The notes: generated by a model from the letters alone, not told the origin. DNA of 55,604 bases from an uncultured Streptococcus sp. (GCF_905372115.1 NZ_CAJPNR010000011.1:1-55604); one strand, 5' to 3'. Positions 7,549 to 16,773 are shown, counted from the first letter of the stretch. Made by a program: numbers and translations.

Positions 7549-9618
7549 ATGGAAATTATTATGAAATACCTTATGAAAAAATATGTTAAGTCATTTCTTT
7601 TTGGGTTGACTTTTATTTTTGTGCTCTTTTCTTCAGCAGTCTATGCTGTTACTGAGCTTACTGAAAGCACGAATCTATCAACGCTTGATATTTATCAGTT
7701 TACCTTGACTCAGGATAATATGGAGGTCCTAAGTCAAGGCGCCTCGGTCGAAAGGGATTTTATCCCAGCTAATGGAAACTGGAAAGAAAGTACGGTCTTC
7801 TCGCTAAGAGTAGATAAAAACCAAACTCAGCAAACCTTTAATAGCCCCATTCAATTGCGGTTTAACAATGCAGGTATTGTTAATGGCAAGGCTGTTGATG
7901 TTTATGTGACCTTCCATAGTATAGATACTCATCTGGTTCAGAGAAATGCAGACTACCAGGATCCAAATAAGACGCTTGTCCCCTTTCTGACAGTGGATGA
8001 AAACTGGGGAAGCAAATCCATCCAGATTATGGACTATATTTGGCCACCGCATCCAACTCTTACTCATGATATGCATGGAAGCTTTACTCTGGATACGGAT
8101 GTCACTGCAGAATTGAGATATCAGGACGGAACGCCCACAGATCTAAAGATGGTCATGTTGCCGTCTGATATTGATGTGGTCTATAATGCACTCGGTCGAG
8201 AAGAAAATTTTTCAATATATGATAAAGATATAGCATTAAATAAAATCGTAAAAAACACTTCCTATGCCCTTAATGAAACTCTAGTAGACAATAAAACGAC
8301 ATGGCACCCTACAAGGAGTACGCAGGGAGATAGTGATGAACACAATGTTTCAGGATTTGCGGTTCGTTCTGAAACTAACGCCGTTCGATTTGAATTTACA
8401 ACGACGGCAGGTAGTGGCGGTTTGTTTGGCTTTTATACAGAGGCTCCAAAGGCACCAGTGAAGCAGGCTTCAAAGGATAAGCTTCCTGTCCTTGCCGGAG
8501 AATCTCTCAATTATACAGCCAAATTTACTATGCCAACCCCTGGTAAGGACGTCATTGGATCTCTATCTTCAATGCAGATGATTGAAACTTTGGACAATCG
8601 TTTGGATTTTCAGAGCTTGACCCTTCAATTGGACGGTCGAACGTTGACCCAAGGTGCTGACTATACACTGGCCAGAGATGGACAAAAGGTAACGGTGGCA
8701 ATCAATGCCAAGCACCTGACCAGTAGCAATGCTGGAAAAGAATTTACTCTTATATACAAGACAAAAACAAACGATAATATTTTACAAAATAGAGCGCCTA
8801 TTGAAAATAGGGTCACACAAGAAATTGATAATATCCCTGTTTCATCAGAAATCGTTACAACTAATGTTCTCTACAAGAAAAGTTACCAATTTGAAAGTGG
8901 AACGCAAGATAAATCTCTTCCTCAAGAAGTTTTGAATGTGCTACCGCAAGATCAACATGACCTAGAAAATGGTTCGGCGGTTACACCGGATTCCCCCAAA
9001 GGGAATAAAAGACTAGTCAGTATTTCAGAAGGAAATTGGGTTTTCCAAAACTATGATAAAGAATCTGACACGATTCAAAATCAAGATGTACTTTTCACTG
9101 GAATATGGAATTTTCAAGAATACGAAAAGCCAAAAAAAGAAGTCTTCAATAAAAATAATGAAAATATTGATAATCAAGAAGTCAAGGCCAATGATGTTCT
9201 AACTTATAAAATCACCTACAAAAATACCAGTGATAGGGAGTTGGATGTCACCATTACCGATGAACTACCTGAACATACGGACTATGTCAATGGTTCAACC
9301 GTATATGATGACTTTTCTAATAGAAGATTAACTTGGAGAAGAAGGGTGGCACCAGAGGAGACAGTAGAAGTGTCCTTTAAAGTCCGAGTGGATCAGGATG
9401 TAGATGGGCACATTCTTCAAAGCTCAGCTCAAGTATCGACAGATCTGTTTACATTAGAAACAAATAGAACGAGCAATCCGACAGCTATAAAAAAATATGT
9501 CCTTCCAGAAACAGGTGGGAATGGAACCCTTTTATACCTCTGGGGTGGCTCTGTCATCACATTGGGTTCAGCGATTTGGCTGATTGTCCGAAATAAACTA
9601 TATAGGAAATTTCAATAA
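7549..9618 (+). CDS. LPETG-anchored ancillary pilin/adhesin, first gene of pilus operon
   Basis: ~689 aa. Signal peptide (FGLTFIFVLFSSAVYA, cleavage ~residue 32), a ~260-residue N-terminal region without vWA/MIDAS or known adhesin motif, then an isopeptide-forming fimbrial D2-like domain (LPVLAGESLNYTAKFTMP ... MIETLDNRLDFQSLTL, ~310-440) and a DUF11/CnaB-like domain (VLTYKITYKNTSDRELDVTITDELPEHTDYVNG, ~550-640). The C-terminus is a full sorting signal: LPETG, hydrophobic helix, positively charged tail. Its LPETG differs from the LPNTG of the four downstream pilins, which suggests a different sortase preference (housekeeping SrtA, or the tip/base position). Starts at 7549, 7561 and 7573 are all ATG in frame; GGAAA 7 nt before 7561 makes that one a serious alternative. 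Confidence 0.8.
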   Translation: MEIIMKYLMKKYVKSFLFGLTFIFVLFSSAVYAVTELTESTNLSTLDIYQFTLTQDNMEVLSQGASVERDFIPANGNWKESTVFSLRVDKNQTQQTFNSPIQLRFNNAGIVNGKAVDVYVTFHSIDTHLVQRNADYQDPNKTLVPFLTVDENWGSKSIQIMDYIWPPHPTLTHDMHGSFTLDTDVTAELRYQDGTPTDLKMVMLPSDIDVVYNALGREENFSIYDKDIALNKIVKNTSYALNETLVDNKTTWHPTRSTQGDSDEHNVSGFAVRSETNAVRFEFTTTAGSGGLFGFYTEAPKAPVKQASKDKLPVLAGESLNYTAKFTMPTPGKDVIGSLSSMQMIETLDNRLDFQSLTLQLDGRTLTQGADYTLARDGQKVTVAINAKHLTSSNAGKEFTLIYKTKTNDNILQNRAPIENRVTQEIDNIPVSSEIVTTNVLYKKSYQFESGTQDKSLPQEVLNVLPQDQHDLENGSAVTPDSPKGNKRLVSISEGNWVFQNYDKESDTIQNQDVLFTGIWNFQEYEKPKKEVFNKNNENIDNQEVKANDVLTYKITYKNTSDRELDVTITDELPEHTDYVNGSTVYDDFSNRRLTWRRRVAPEETVEVSFKVRVDQDVDGHILQSSAQVSTDLFTLETNRTSNPTAIKKYVLPETGGNGTLLYLWGGSVITLGSAIWLIVRNKLYRKFQ

Positions 9619-9707
9619 AGAAAAAGATAGGAAATCGCGAAAGTTTTGAAGAGGAATGGGATATCTCGAAGATCAAGCTTGAGTGAAGAAAAAATTAGGA
9701 GATTATA

Positions 9708-11167
9708 ATGAAAAAGATAAAACAGCTGGTCATGGCGGTCTTGGTCTTTGTCTTGGCTTTTTCCAGCCTTCCGGTCGTATCAGCAGACACGACCTATACC
9801 ATTCAGCTGACTGGGACATCAACAGGCCATACTTACGAAGCTCATCCGATTTTTCTTGGAGACCTCGATCCAGCAACGAATACTCTTACCAATATTAGAT
9901 GGGCTCCGGGAATTTGGGATTCAGGTAAAAGAAGATTTGGAGACGCGGCCGATAAAGCAGCCTCTTTAAGTGCTAAAGGGGATGATTCGCAAGAAGCAAG
10001 AGAATTTGCTCAGGAAATTTCAAAATACTTATCCGGCGGTGGACGAAAAACAGTATCAGGCCAAAATGGGACAACGACTATTTCTGGCTTGGCTCCAGGC
10101 TACTATTTGATTAAGGAAGTAAATAATACCTTATACAAAAAAAATGAGACATACACTCGTTTTATGCTGCAGGTGGCAAGAGATACGACAGTAGCAATTA
10201 AGTCTGATGTTCCTAGTCTTACTAAGGTCACCAAGTCAAGTACGACGGGAGAGGAAACGACTATAACGGATTATTCCATCGGTGACATGGTTCCATTTCA
10301 ACTGACAGCGACACTTCCAAGGAACTTGGATGATTATTCTGAGTATGAGCTATCTTTTAATGATAGTTTAATGCCTGGTTTGACTTATAATAATGATGTG
10401 CAAGTTTATCTAAAACGCGGTGATGAAGAAAGCTTGATAACTGACCATTTTAATATTTCCATAGAATCGTCCCGTAATCTAACCATAGCCACTAGTAATT
10501 TGAGGCAGGTGCCAAATGTAGATGCTTTTAGTAAGATTGTGGTTCGTTACACTGCTCAACTGAATCAATACGCAACAACACATGCCAGTGCCAATACTAA
10601 CATGAATGTGGCTAGTCTGAGCTTTTCGAACAACCCCAATACGGCTTTGGCAAAATCAATCGGAACAACCCCCCAAAGTAAAGTTCAGATCCATACCTAT
10701 CAACTCAATGTCTATAAGGTGAATGAAAGCAGGGGAGCTCTTGTAGGAGCAGAATTTACTCTTTATAAAAAAGTAAACGACCAGTATATAAAGGTTGGAA
10801 CTACACAAGAATACAAAAGAAGTAATTTTTCAGGCTTTAAAGGACTGGGGTCTGGAGATTATAAGCTAGTAGAAACGATTACTCCAAAAGGCTACAACAC
10901 TATGAAGGATATTGAGTTTAGCCTACGAGCGACTTATGATCCAACATTGCCAACTACTCGGACTGCTATTCAAGCAACCTCAGACAGAGCAACTTTTACT
11001 TATGAATTGACAAATGGATTTTTACTACGAAAATTGTCAATAAAAAAGGTGCCCTCTTACCAAATACAGGTGGAATCGGAACGACTATTCTTTACCTGAG
11101 TGGTACAGGGCTTGTGCTAGGTGCAGTAATCTTATGGATGTTAAAGAAAAGAGTAAATAAAAAATAG
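9708..11167 (+). pseudogene. Backbone pilin copy 1, frameshifted before its LPNTG sorting signal
   Basis: The frame from ATG 9708 reads an N-terminus almost identical to the next three pilins (KKIKQLVMAVLVFVL signal peptide, TYTIQLTGTSTGHTYE, PGYYLIKE, D2-like domain, YKLVETITPKGYN) but ends at 11099 with an out-of-place tail. Removing the shift by adding one T in the T5 run at 11019-11023 gives TTKIVNKKGALLPNTGG, a transmembrane helix and a KKRVNKK tail ending with TAG at 11165-11167, in full agreement with copies 2-4. So as sequenced the product would be secreted but not anchored or polymerised. Homopolymer slippage (phase variation) or a sequencing error are both possible. It also differs at the conserved YQIFSG site (HPIFLG). 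Confidence 0.85.
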
Positions 11168-11176
11168 GATAAAATC

Positions 11177-11207
11177 GGAAGAACTGAACGGGAAATCAGT
11201 TTCTTCC
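11177..11207 (+). promoter_or_regulatory. Intergenic hairpin ahead of pilin 2
   Basis: GGAAGAACTGA pairs with TCAGTTTCTTCC (one bulged base) around an 8-nt loop. There is no T-run, and AGGAG follows within about 10 nt. Comparable hairpins sit before pilins 3, 4 and the sortase gene. Confidence 0.6.
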
Positions 11208-11222
11208 TCAAAAGGAGATTTA

Positions 11223-12668
11223 ATGAAAAAGATAAAACAACTAGTCATGGCTGTCTTGGTCTTTGTCCTGACTTTTTCCGCCCTACCGGTCGTATCAGCA
11301 GACACGACTTATACTATTGGTCTGACTGGGACAGTTCTAGGGCATACTTATGAAGTCTATCAGATATTTTCCGGCGACATAAGTAACGACAATACCCTTA
11401 GTAATATTGGATGGGGGACTGGGATTCAGGTTGATAAAGCTCAGAGTGAACTTGGTGATGCCGGTGCAAAAGCGCAAACCATCAGTGGCAAGAGCAATGA
11501 CTCTGCAGAAGCAAAAGCCTTTGCTCAAGAGTTATATCCTTATTTGAGTTCTAGTCCAACAAAAACAGTGGCAAGTGAGGAAGGTACAACAACCATTTCT
11601 GACTTGGCACCTGGATACTACTTAATTAAAGATCAGGATTCGTCCTTAGAATATATATATAGTCAAGGCTATACTCGCTTTATTTTACAAGTTTCAAAGG
11701 ATACAAACATAGCCATTAAATCAGGTGCACCAACTTTGACAAAAAAAGTCAAAGTGAGAGATTCTGATAATTACTCCGTAGCGACTGACTACGCGATTGG
11801 AGATACAGTCTACTTTGAATTAACTGCAACTCTTCCAAGAAACTATGAAGACTTCTCGGTATATGAATTTCTTTTTTTTGATTTACTTCCAAAAGGGTTG
11901 ACCTATAATAATGATGCTGAGATTACCTTGGTAAATGATTGGGAAATCGTTGATATTACGGGTAGTTTTTTCAAGAGTATAACTTCAGATGAGCTTAGCT
12001 TTAGTAACCGGAATTTAAAGAGCATGAATGATGTTTTTGATTCAAGTAAGATTATTCTGCGTTATAGTGCGACAGTGAATGATAGTGCAGAAACAGGTTC
12101 GACGGGAAATATCAATACCGGACATGTTATTTATACAGCCAATCCGAATGTAACCGATGGTAGTAATAGAAGTATTACACCTGGGGATCAAGCTAAAGTC
12201 TACACCTACCAGCTGACAGTAAATAAGGTCAAAGAAAACCAAGAAGCTCTAGCTGGTGCAGGATTTACTCTTTATAAGAAGGTTAATAACCAATACACTG
12301 AGATTAAGAAGTTTGAAGCTGGATCAGACAGCACCTTTGAATTCAAGGGAATTGATGCTGGGGACTACAAGTTAGTTGAAAGTTCGACACCAGCAGGCTA
12401 CAATACCATGAAGGATATTGAATTTACGGTTACTTCAACGATTGACTCCACAGGAGCTTTGACAAATCTGACAGCCACTTCGACATCCGCCAACTTTGAG
12501 TCTAACGTCAATACTGGTGTTATCACCCTGAAAGTGGTCAATAAGCAAGGTGCCCTTCTGCCAAACACAGGTGGAATCGGAACGACCATTCTTTACCTAG
12601 TCGGCACAAGTCTTGTACTCGGAGCAGGCCTGCTTTATGTAGTCAAAAAACGTGTTTCAACAAAATAA
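11223..12668 (+). CDS. Backbone pilin copy 2 (LPNTG)
   Basis: 481 aa, the intact archetype of the array. Signal peptide to about residue 26 (VVSA), an N-terminal D1 domain ending in DLAPGYYLIKDQ (~105-120), an isopeptide-forming D2 domain opening with PTLTKKVKVRD and IGDTVYFELTATLP (~170-330), a CnaB domain starting YTYQLTVNKVKENQEALAGAGFTLYKK with E-box DYKLVESSTPAGYN (~335-440), then LPNTGGIGTTILYLVG and KKRVSTK. The classic VYPK pilin motif is not seen; a lysine in PTLTKKV is a candidate for the inter-subunit or internal isopeptide bond. AGGAG precedes the ATG. Substrate for the sortase at the end of the operon. Confidence 0.88.
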   Translation: MKKIKQLVMAVLVFVLTFSALPVVSADTTYTIGLTGTVLGHTYEVYQIFSGDISNDNTLSNIGWGTGIQVDKAQSELGDAGAKAQTISGKSNDSAEAKAFAQELYPYLSSSPTKTVASEEGTTTISDLAPGYYLIKDQDSSLEYIYSQGYTRFILQVSKDTNIAIKSGAPTLTKKVKVRDSDNYSVATDYAIGDTVYFELTATLPRNYEDFSVYEFLFFDLLPKGLTYNNDAEITLVNDWEIVDITGSFFKSITSDELSFSNRNLKSMNDVFDSSKIILRYSATVNDSAETGSTGNINTGHVIYTANPNVTDGSNRSITPGDQAKVYTYQLTVNKVKENQEALAGAGFTLYKKVNNQYTEIKKFEAGSDSTFEFKGIDAGDYKLVESSTPAGYNTMKDIEFTVTSTIDSTGALTNLTATSTSANFESNVNTGVITLKVVNKQGALLPNTGGIGTTILYLVGTSLVLGAGLLYVVKKRVSTK

Positions 12669-12699
12669 GAAGGGCTGGAGGTAGGATTCCAGTTCCTTC
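12669..12699 (+). promoter_or_regulatory. Intergenic hairpin ahead of pilin 3
   Basis: GAAGGGCTGGA pairs with TCCAGTTCCTTC (one bulge, one G-T pair) around an 8-nt loop; AGGAG of the next gene follows at once. The sequence differs from the pilin 2 hairpin but shape, loop size and position are the same. Confidence 0.55.
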
Positions 12700-12714
12700 C
12701 TCAATTAGGAGATT

Positions 12715-14178
12715 ATGATAAAAAAAATAAAACAACTATTGATGACCATCTTGGTTTTTATCCTGGCCTTCGCCGGGCTTCCTGTCGTATCGGCTGATAC
12801 AACGACTTACACCATCCAACTAAATGGAACGACTGCAGGTCACACTTATGATATCTATCAGATTTTTTCAGGGACTTTAGATGCTAGTAACACCTTAACC
12901 AATATCGAGTGGGGCTCAGGAATTGAAAAAGGTAGCATTGAATTTTACATGGGACAGGCGAGTGAGAAGGCAGCTAGTCTCAGTGGTAAAAGTAATGATT
13001 CTGAAGAAGCAAAGGCTTTTGCTAAAGAACTTATCCCACGTTTAAAATCTGAACCAACTAAGACCGTCACCAGTGAAGCGGGAACAACAATAATCTCAGG
13101 TCTAGAACCTGGCTACTACTTGATCAAAGATAGAGAAAATTCTTTGAGTAATAAACACGGAGAAAGTTATACAAGCTTAATTTTACAAGTTGCCAAAAAC
13201 ATAAATATCACTATCAAATCAAGCGTCCCTACTCTTACAAAAAAAGTCAAGTCAAGTAAGTCCAACACCTATTCTTCTGCAGCGGAATATACCATTGGTG
13301 ACAAGGTATATTTTGAACTTGTAGCAACTCTTCCAAGTAACTATGCTGATTACTCAGATTACACGCTTATATTTAGTGACTTTATGTCAAGAGCAATGAC
13401 CTATAATCATGACGCTCAAGTTTTGCTTCAAAATGGTTCGGAAGTGACTGATATTACAAACGAATTCTATAAGAGTATGTTTTATCCAAATGCACAGGAA
13501 AACAATCTGGAAGTTGGAAAATATGATATAAAAAGCATTCCGAACATTTCCGCCTCAAGTAAGTTTATTTTACGCTATAGTGTTACTTTAGGTGAAGAAG
13601 CTATTTTTGGCTCTAATGGAAATACCAACAGAGCAACAGTGGTGTATTCCAATCATCCGTATAGTACAGAGGGCCTTAGAAGCCAAACACCGTGGGCTGT
13701 CACAAAAGTCTACACCTACCAGCTGAAAGTAAATAAGGTAAAAGAAAATCAACAAGCTTTAGCTGGCGCAGGATTTACTCTTTATAAGAAGGTCAATAAC
13801 CAATACACTGAAATCAAGAAGTTTGAAGCTGGCTCTGAGACCACTTTTGATTTTAAGGGGCTTGATTCTGGTGACTACAAGCTGGTTGAAAGTACAGTTC
13901 CTGCAGGATACAATGCTATGAAAGATATCGAGTTTACTATTTCAGGAACAATCGACTCCATAGGAGCCTTGACAAACCTGACAGCAACTTCAGCAAACGC
14001 GACATTTGAGACCGATGTCAATACGGGTATTATTACCCTGAAAGTGGTCAACAAGAAAGGTGCTCTTCTGCCAAACACAGGTGGAATCGGAACGACTATT
14101 CTTTACCTAGTCGGCACAAGTCTGGTTCTCGGAGCAGGCCTGCTCTTTGTAATTAAAAAACGTGTTTCAACAAAATAA
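12715..14178 (+). CDS. Backbone pilin copy 3 (LPNTG)
   Basis: 487 aa with the same domain order as copy 2: signal peptide ending VVSA, D1 with TYTIQLNGTTAGHTYDIYQIFSG split by normal spacing and PGYYLIKDREN, D2 from PTLTKKVKSSK and IGDKVYFELVATLP, CnaB from YTYQLKVNKVKENQQALAG with E-box DYKLVESTVPAGYN, and LPNTGGIGTTILYLVG plus a KKRVSTK tail. The last ~150 residues are nearly identical to copies 2 and 4, while D2 is clearly divergent (insert around NAQENNLEVGKYDIKSIPN). The start ATG lies 6 nt after an AGGAG. Confidence 0.88.
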   Translation: MIKKIKQLLMTILVFILAFAGLPVVSADTTTYTIQLNGTTAGHTYDIYQIFSGTLDASNTLTNIEWGSGIEKGSIEFYMGQASEKAASLSGKSNDSEEAKAFAKELIPRLKSEPTKTVTSEAGTTIISGLEPGYYLIKDRENSLSNKHGESYTSLILQVAKNINITIKSSVPTLTKKVKSSKSNTYSSAAEYTIGDKVYFELVATLPSNYADYSDYTLIFSDFMSRAMTYNHDAQVLLQNGSEVTDITNEFYKSMFYPNAQENNLEVGKYDIKSIPNISASSKFILRYSVTLGEEAIFGSNGNTNRATVVYSNHPYSTEGLRSQTPWAVTKVYTYQLKVNKVKENQQALAGAGFTLYKKVNNQYTEIKKFEAGSETTFDFKGLDSGDYKLVESTVPAGYNAMKDIEFTISGTIDSIGALTNLTATSANATFETDVNTGIITLKVVNKKGALLPNTGGIGTTILYLVGTSLVLGAGLLFVIKKRVSTK

Positions 14179-14189
14179 AAGGAAAACTA

Positions 14190-14225
14190 GAGGAAGTGAT
14201 GAATGTTTCATTCATCTCCTTCCTC
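14190..14225 (+). promoter_or_regulatory. Intergenic hairpin ahead of pilin 4
   Basis: GAGGAAGTGATGAATG (14190-14205) pairs with CATTCATCTCCTTCCTC (14209-14225) over about 15 bp with a 3-nt loop. AGGAG follows 5 nt later, and the right arm carries CTCCTT, which could alternatively pair with a Shine-Dalgarno sequence. Confidence 0.6.
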
Positions 14226-14240
14226 GAATAGGAGATTAAA

Positions 14241-15683
14241 ATGAAAAAAATAAAACAAATACTTACGACCATCTTGGTCTTTATCCTGACTTTTGCAGGG
14301 CTACCGGCCGTATCGGCTGATACAACGACCTACACCATCCAACTGACCGGAACGACAACTGGTCACACTTACGAAGTCTATCATATTTTTTCAGGGACTT
14401 TAGATGCTAGCAACACCTTGACCAATATCGAGTGGGGTCCTGGGGTTACTGGAGCAGGTAGAACTCATTTTGGAGATGCTTCTGATAAAGCAGCTTCTTT
14501 GAGTGGTAAGCAAAATGACTCTGCGGAGGCTAAAGCCTTTGCCCAAGAATTGAATCAATATTTATCAGGTGCAGGTGTAACAAACGTTAAATCCCAGCAA
14601 GGTACGACAACCATTTCAGGATTAAAACCTGGTTACTATCTTATTAAGGATAGTCGGGGAACATTGAATAATAGAAGTGGTCAAGCCTATACTAGATTTA
14701 TGTTGCAAGTGGCAAAGGATACAACTGTAGCCGTGAAAGCAGATGTTCCAACTCTTACAAAACAAGTTCAAGCTAATGGCTCTCAAAATTATACTGCAGC
14801 GACGGAATATAGAATCGGACAAAACATTCCTTTCCAAATTACCGCAACTCTTCCAAGTAACTATGATGATTTTCCTCGATATGAATTTACAATCAAGGAT
14901 ACGATTCCTGCTGGAATGACCTATAATAATGATGCTCGAGTTTATCTAAAAGAAGGGGGAACTGAAAAAGACATTTCAACATTTTTCCCAATTTCCTATA
15001 CAGGCAATGTCATTACGATAACTGCTGGTGATCTTAAAGGTAATCAAGAAGTAACAGCATCTAGTAAGATCGTAGTTCGCTACACTGCAAGTTTAAACAA
15101 TTATCCTATAATGGGTGGGGTAGGAAATCCTAATATAGCTAGCCTGACCTATTCAAATGATCCAAATGGAAATAATTCTTCAACTGCTGAAACTCCTGAA
15201 ACCAAGGCTAATGTCTATACCTACCAGCTAGAAGTGAATAAGGTCAAAGAAAACCAAGCAGCTCTTGCTGGTGCAGGTTTTACTCTCTATAAGAAGATCA
15301 ATAACCAATACACTGAGATTAAAAAGTTTGAAGCTGGATCAAACAGCAGATTTGATTTTATGGGGCTGGATTCGGGTGACTACAAGCTTGTGGAAAGTAC
15401 AGTTCCAGTGGGCTACAATGCTATGAAAGATGTCGAGTTTACCATTTCAGGTACAATCGACTCCACAGGAGCTTTGACAAATCTGACAGCAACTTCAGCA
15501 ACCGCGACATTTGATTCTAATGTCAATACTGGTGTAATCACCCTGAAAGTGGTCAATAAGCGAGGTTCTCTTCTGCCAAACACAGGTGGCATCGGAACGA
15601 CTATCCTTTATCTAGTCGGCACAAGTCTGGTTCTCGGAGCAGGAGTGCTAATGATTATTAGGAAACGTGCAAACTCCAAGTAA
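14241..15683 (+). CDS. Backbone pilin copy 4 (LPNTG)
   Basis: 480 aa, same plan as copies 2 and 3. Signal peptide ending AVSA, D1 with GHTYEVYHIFSGTLDAS and KPGYYLIKDSRG, D2 opening PTLTKQVQANG and RIGQNIPFQITATLP (here the KK of the other copies is KQ), CnaB from YTYQLEVNKVKENQAALAG with E-box DYKLVESTVPVGYN, LPNTGGIGTTILYLVG and RKRANSK. Its D1 resembles copy 1 in places (FGDASDKAASLSG versus FGDAADKAASLSA), which hints that segments have been exchanged between copies. Confidence 0.88.
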   Translation: MKKIKQILTTILVFILTFAGLPAVSADTTTYTIQLTGTTTGHTYEVYHIFSGTLDASNTLTNIEWGPGVTGAGRTHFGDASDKAASLSGKQNDSAEAKAFAQELNQYLSGAGVTNVKSQQGTTTISGLKPGYYLIKDSRGTLNNRSGQAYTRFMLQVAKDTTVAVKADVPTLTKQVQANGSQNYTAATEYRIGQNIPFQITATLPSNYDDFPRYEFTIKDTIPAGMTYNNDARVYLKEGGTEKDISTFFPISYTGNVITITAGDLKGNQEVTASSKIVVRYTASLNNYPIMGGVGNPNIASLTYSNDPNGNNSSTAETPETKANVYTYQLEVNKVKENQAALAGAGFTLYKKINNQYTEIKKFEAGSNSRFDFMGLDSGDYKLVESTVPVGYNAMKDVEFTISGTIDSTGALTNLTATSATATFDSNVNTGVITLKVVNKRGSLLPNTGGIGTTILYLVGTSLVLGAGVLMIIRKRANSK

Positions 15684-15691
15684 TCTTAGGG

Positions 15692-15736
15692 AGAAAGGAA
15701 GAGGTAGATGAAGTATACTATCTCTTTTCCTTTCTT
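15692..15736 (+). promoter_or_regulatory. Intergenic hairpin ahead of the sortase gene
   Basis: AGAAAGGAAGAGGTAG pairs with CTATCTCTTTTCCTTTCT (two-base bulge on the right arm). No long T-run follows. It may set the ratio of sortase to pilin mRNA by stabilising the upstream message or attenuating read-through. Confidence 0.55.
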
Positions 15737-15755
15737 GTGCGACTGAATAAATGTT

Positions 15756-16637
15756 ATGAAAAAACACCTTATTAATTTTTTACTAATTTTATTTTTAGTC
15801 AGTGGGATAGGATTGTTGCTCTACCCTACTGTAAGTGAACTTTGGAACTCTTATCATCAGTCGCAAGCTATTTCAAACTATGAGAATAAAGTAGAAAAGC
15901 TTGACACGAGTAAAGCAGATGAGATGAGAGCGGCTGCAGAATTCTATAACCAAACCCTTGAAAAAGGAGTTGTCCCTAACTATCGTCTTTCAGAGGAAGA
16001 AAAAAAGACTTACAATAGCCTATTAGATGTTACAGGGACTGGCATTATGGCTTATGTGGAAATTCCCACGCTAGGAACCAACCTTCCCATTTACCATGGG
16101 ACGGATGATGCTATTTTGCAAGTAGCAATTGGACATATTCCAGGAAGTTCACTGCCGGTTGGTGGCCAAGGGACCCACTCAGTCATATCAGGTCACCGAG
16201 GTTTGCCTTCAGCTAAGCTGTTTACTGACATTGACAAATTAAAAAATGGCGATCGATTTATGATCCATGTCTTGGGAAAGACTATCACCTATCAAGTGGA
16301 CCAGACCTTGACGGTTGAGCCTGATGATGTTTCTTCTTTAGCCATTGACCCAGAGCAGGATTATTGTACACTGGTTACCTGTACCCCTTACGGGATAAAT
16401 AGCCACCGCTTGTTGGTTAGAGGTCACCGAGTTCCGAATGAGGAGAAGATTTCCAAATCAAGCAAGAAGAGGAGGGGCGAAATTCCTTGGATTTATGTAG
16501 CTATCATCCTTCTTTTGCTGATCTTTATTTTGATTGTTCTTTACGGCAGGAGTAAGAAAAAAAGAGCTGAGCTACGACGTAAAACAGGTTTGCGCTCAGC
16601 CGTTTATCGCAAACGAAACAAAAAGGGACGCCATTAA
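15756..16637 (+). CDS. srtC: Class C (pilus-polymerising) sortase
   Basis: 293 aa membrane transpeptidase that should link the LPNTG pilins to each other. An N-terminal helix (INFLLILFLVSGIGLLLYP), the catalytic barrel with His147 (SGHRGLP), Cys209 (LVTCTPYG) and Arg218 (SHRLLVRGHR), and a second C-terminal helix (IYVAIILLLLIFILIVLYG) with a long basic tail are the class C layout. The flexible lid normally carrying an Asp-Pro-aromatic motif before the barrel should lie around residues 65-90, but that stretch (VVPNYRLSEEEKKTYNSLL) has none. It is the only sortase in the operon. No strong ribosome-binding site is visible before the ATG. Confidence 0.92.
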   Translation: MKKHLINFLLILFLVSGIGLLLYPTVSELWNSYHQSQAISNYENKVEKLDTSKADEMRAAAEFYNQTLEKGVVPNYRLSEEEKKTYNSLLDVTGTGIMAYVEIPTLGTNLPIYHGTDDAILQVAIGHIPGSSLPVGGQGTHSVISGHRGLPSAKLFTDIDKLKNGDRFMIHVLGKTITYQVDQTLTVEPDDVSSLAIDPEQDYCTLVTCTPYGINSHRLLVRGHRVPNEEKISKSSKKRRGEIPWIYVAIILLLLIFILIVLYGRSKKKRAELRRKTGLRSAVYRKRNKKGRH

Positions 16638-16773
16638 AAACGACTTACGGAAATAAGAGTAGTTATCTGAGAACTAATGAAGAAGGATGTTCCTTTTTTA
16701 TCAAAATAACAGGACCTTTTTCTTAAAAATGCTCACAGGATAAGACACTTAATCTTGATATTTTACTCTTACA

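Noticed and set aside
9683..9898. Alternative start of pilin 1 at about 9683
   Set aside because: It is in another frame; AGGAGATT before ATG 9708 and the signal peptide shared with the other copies fix the start.
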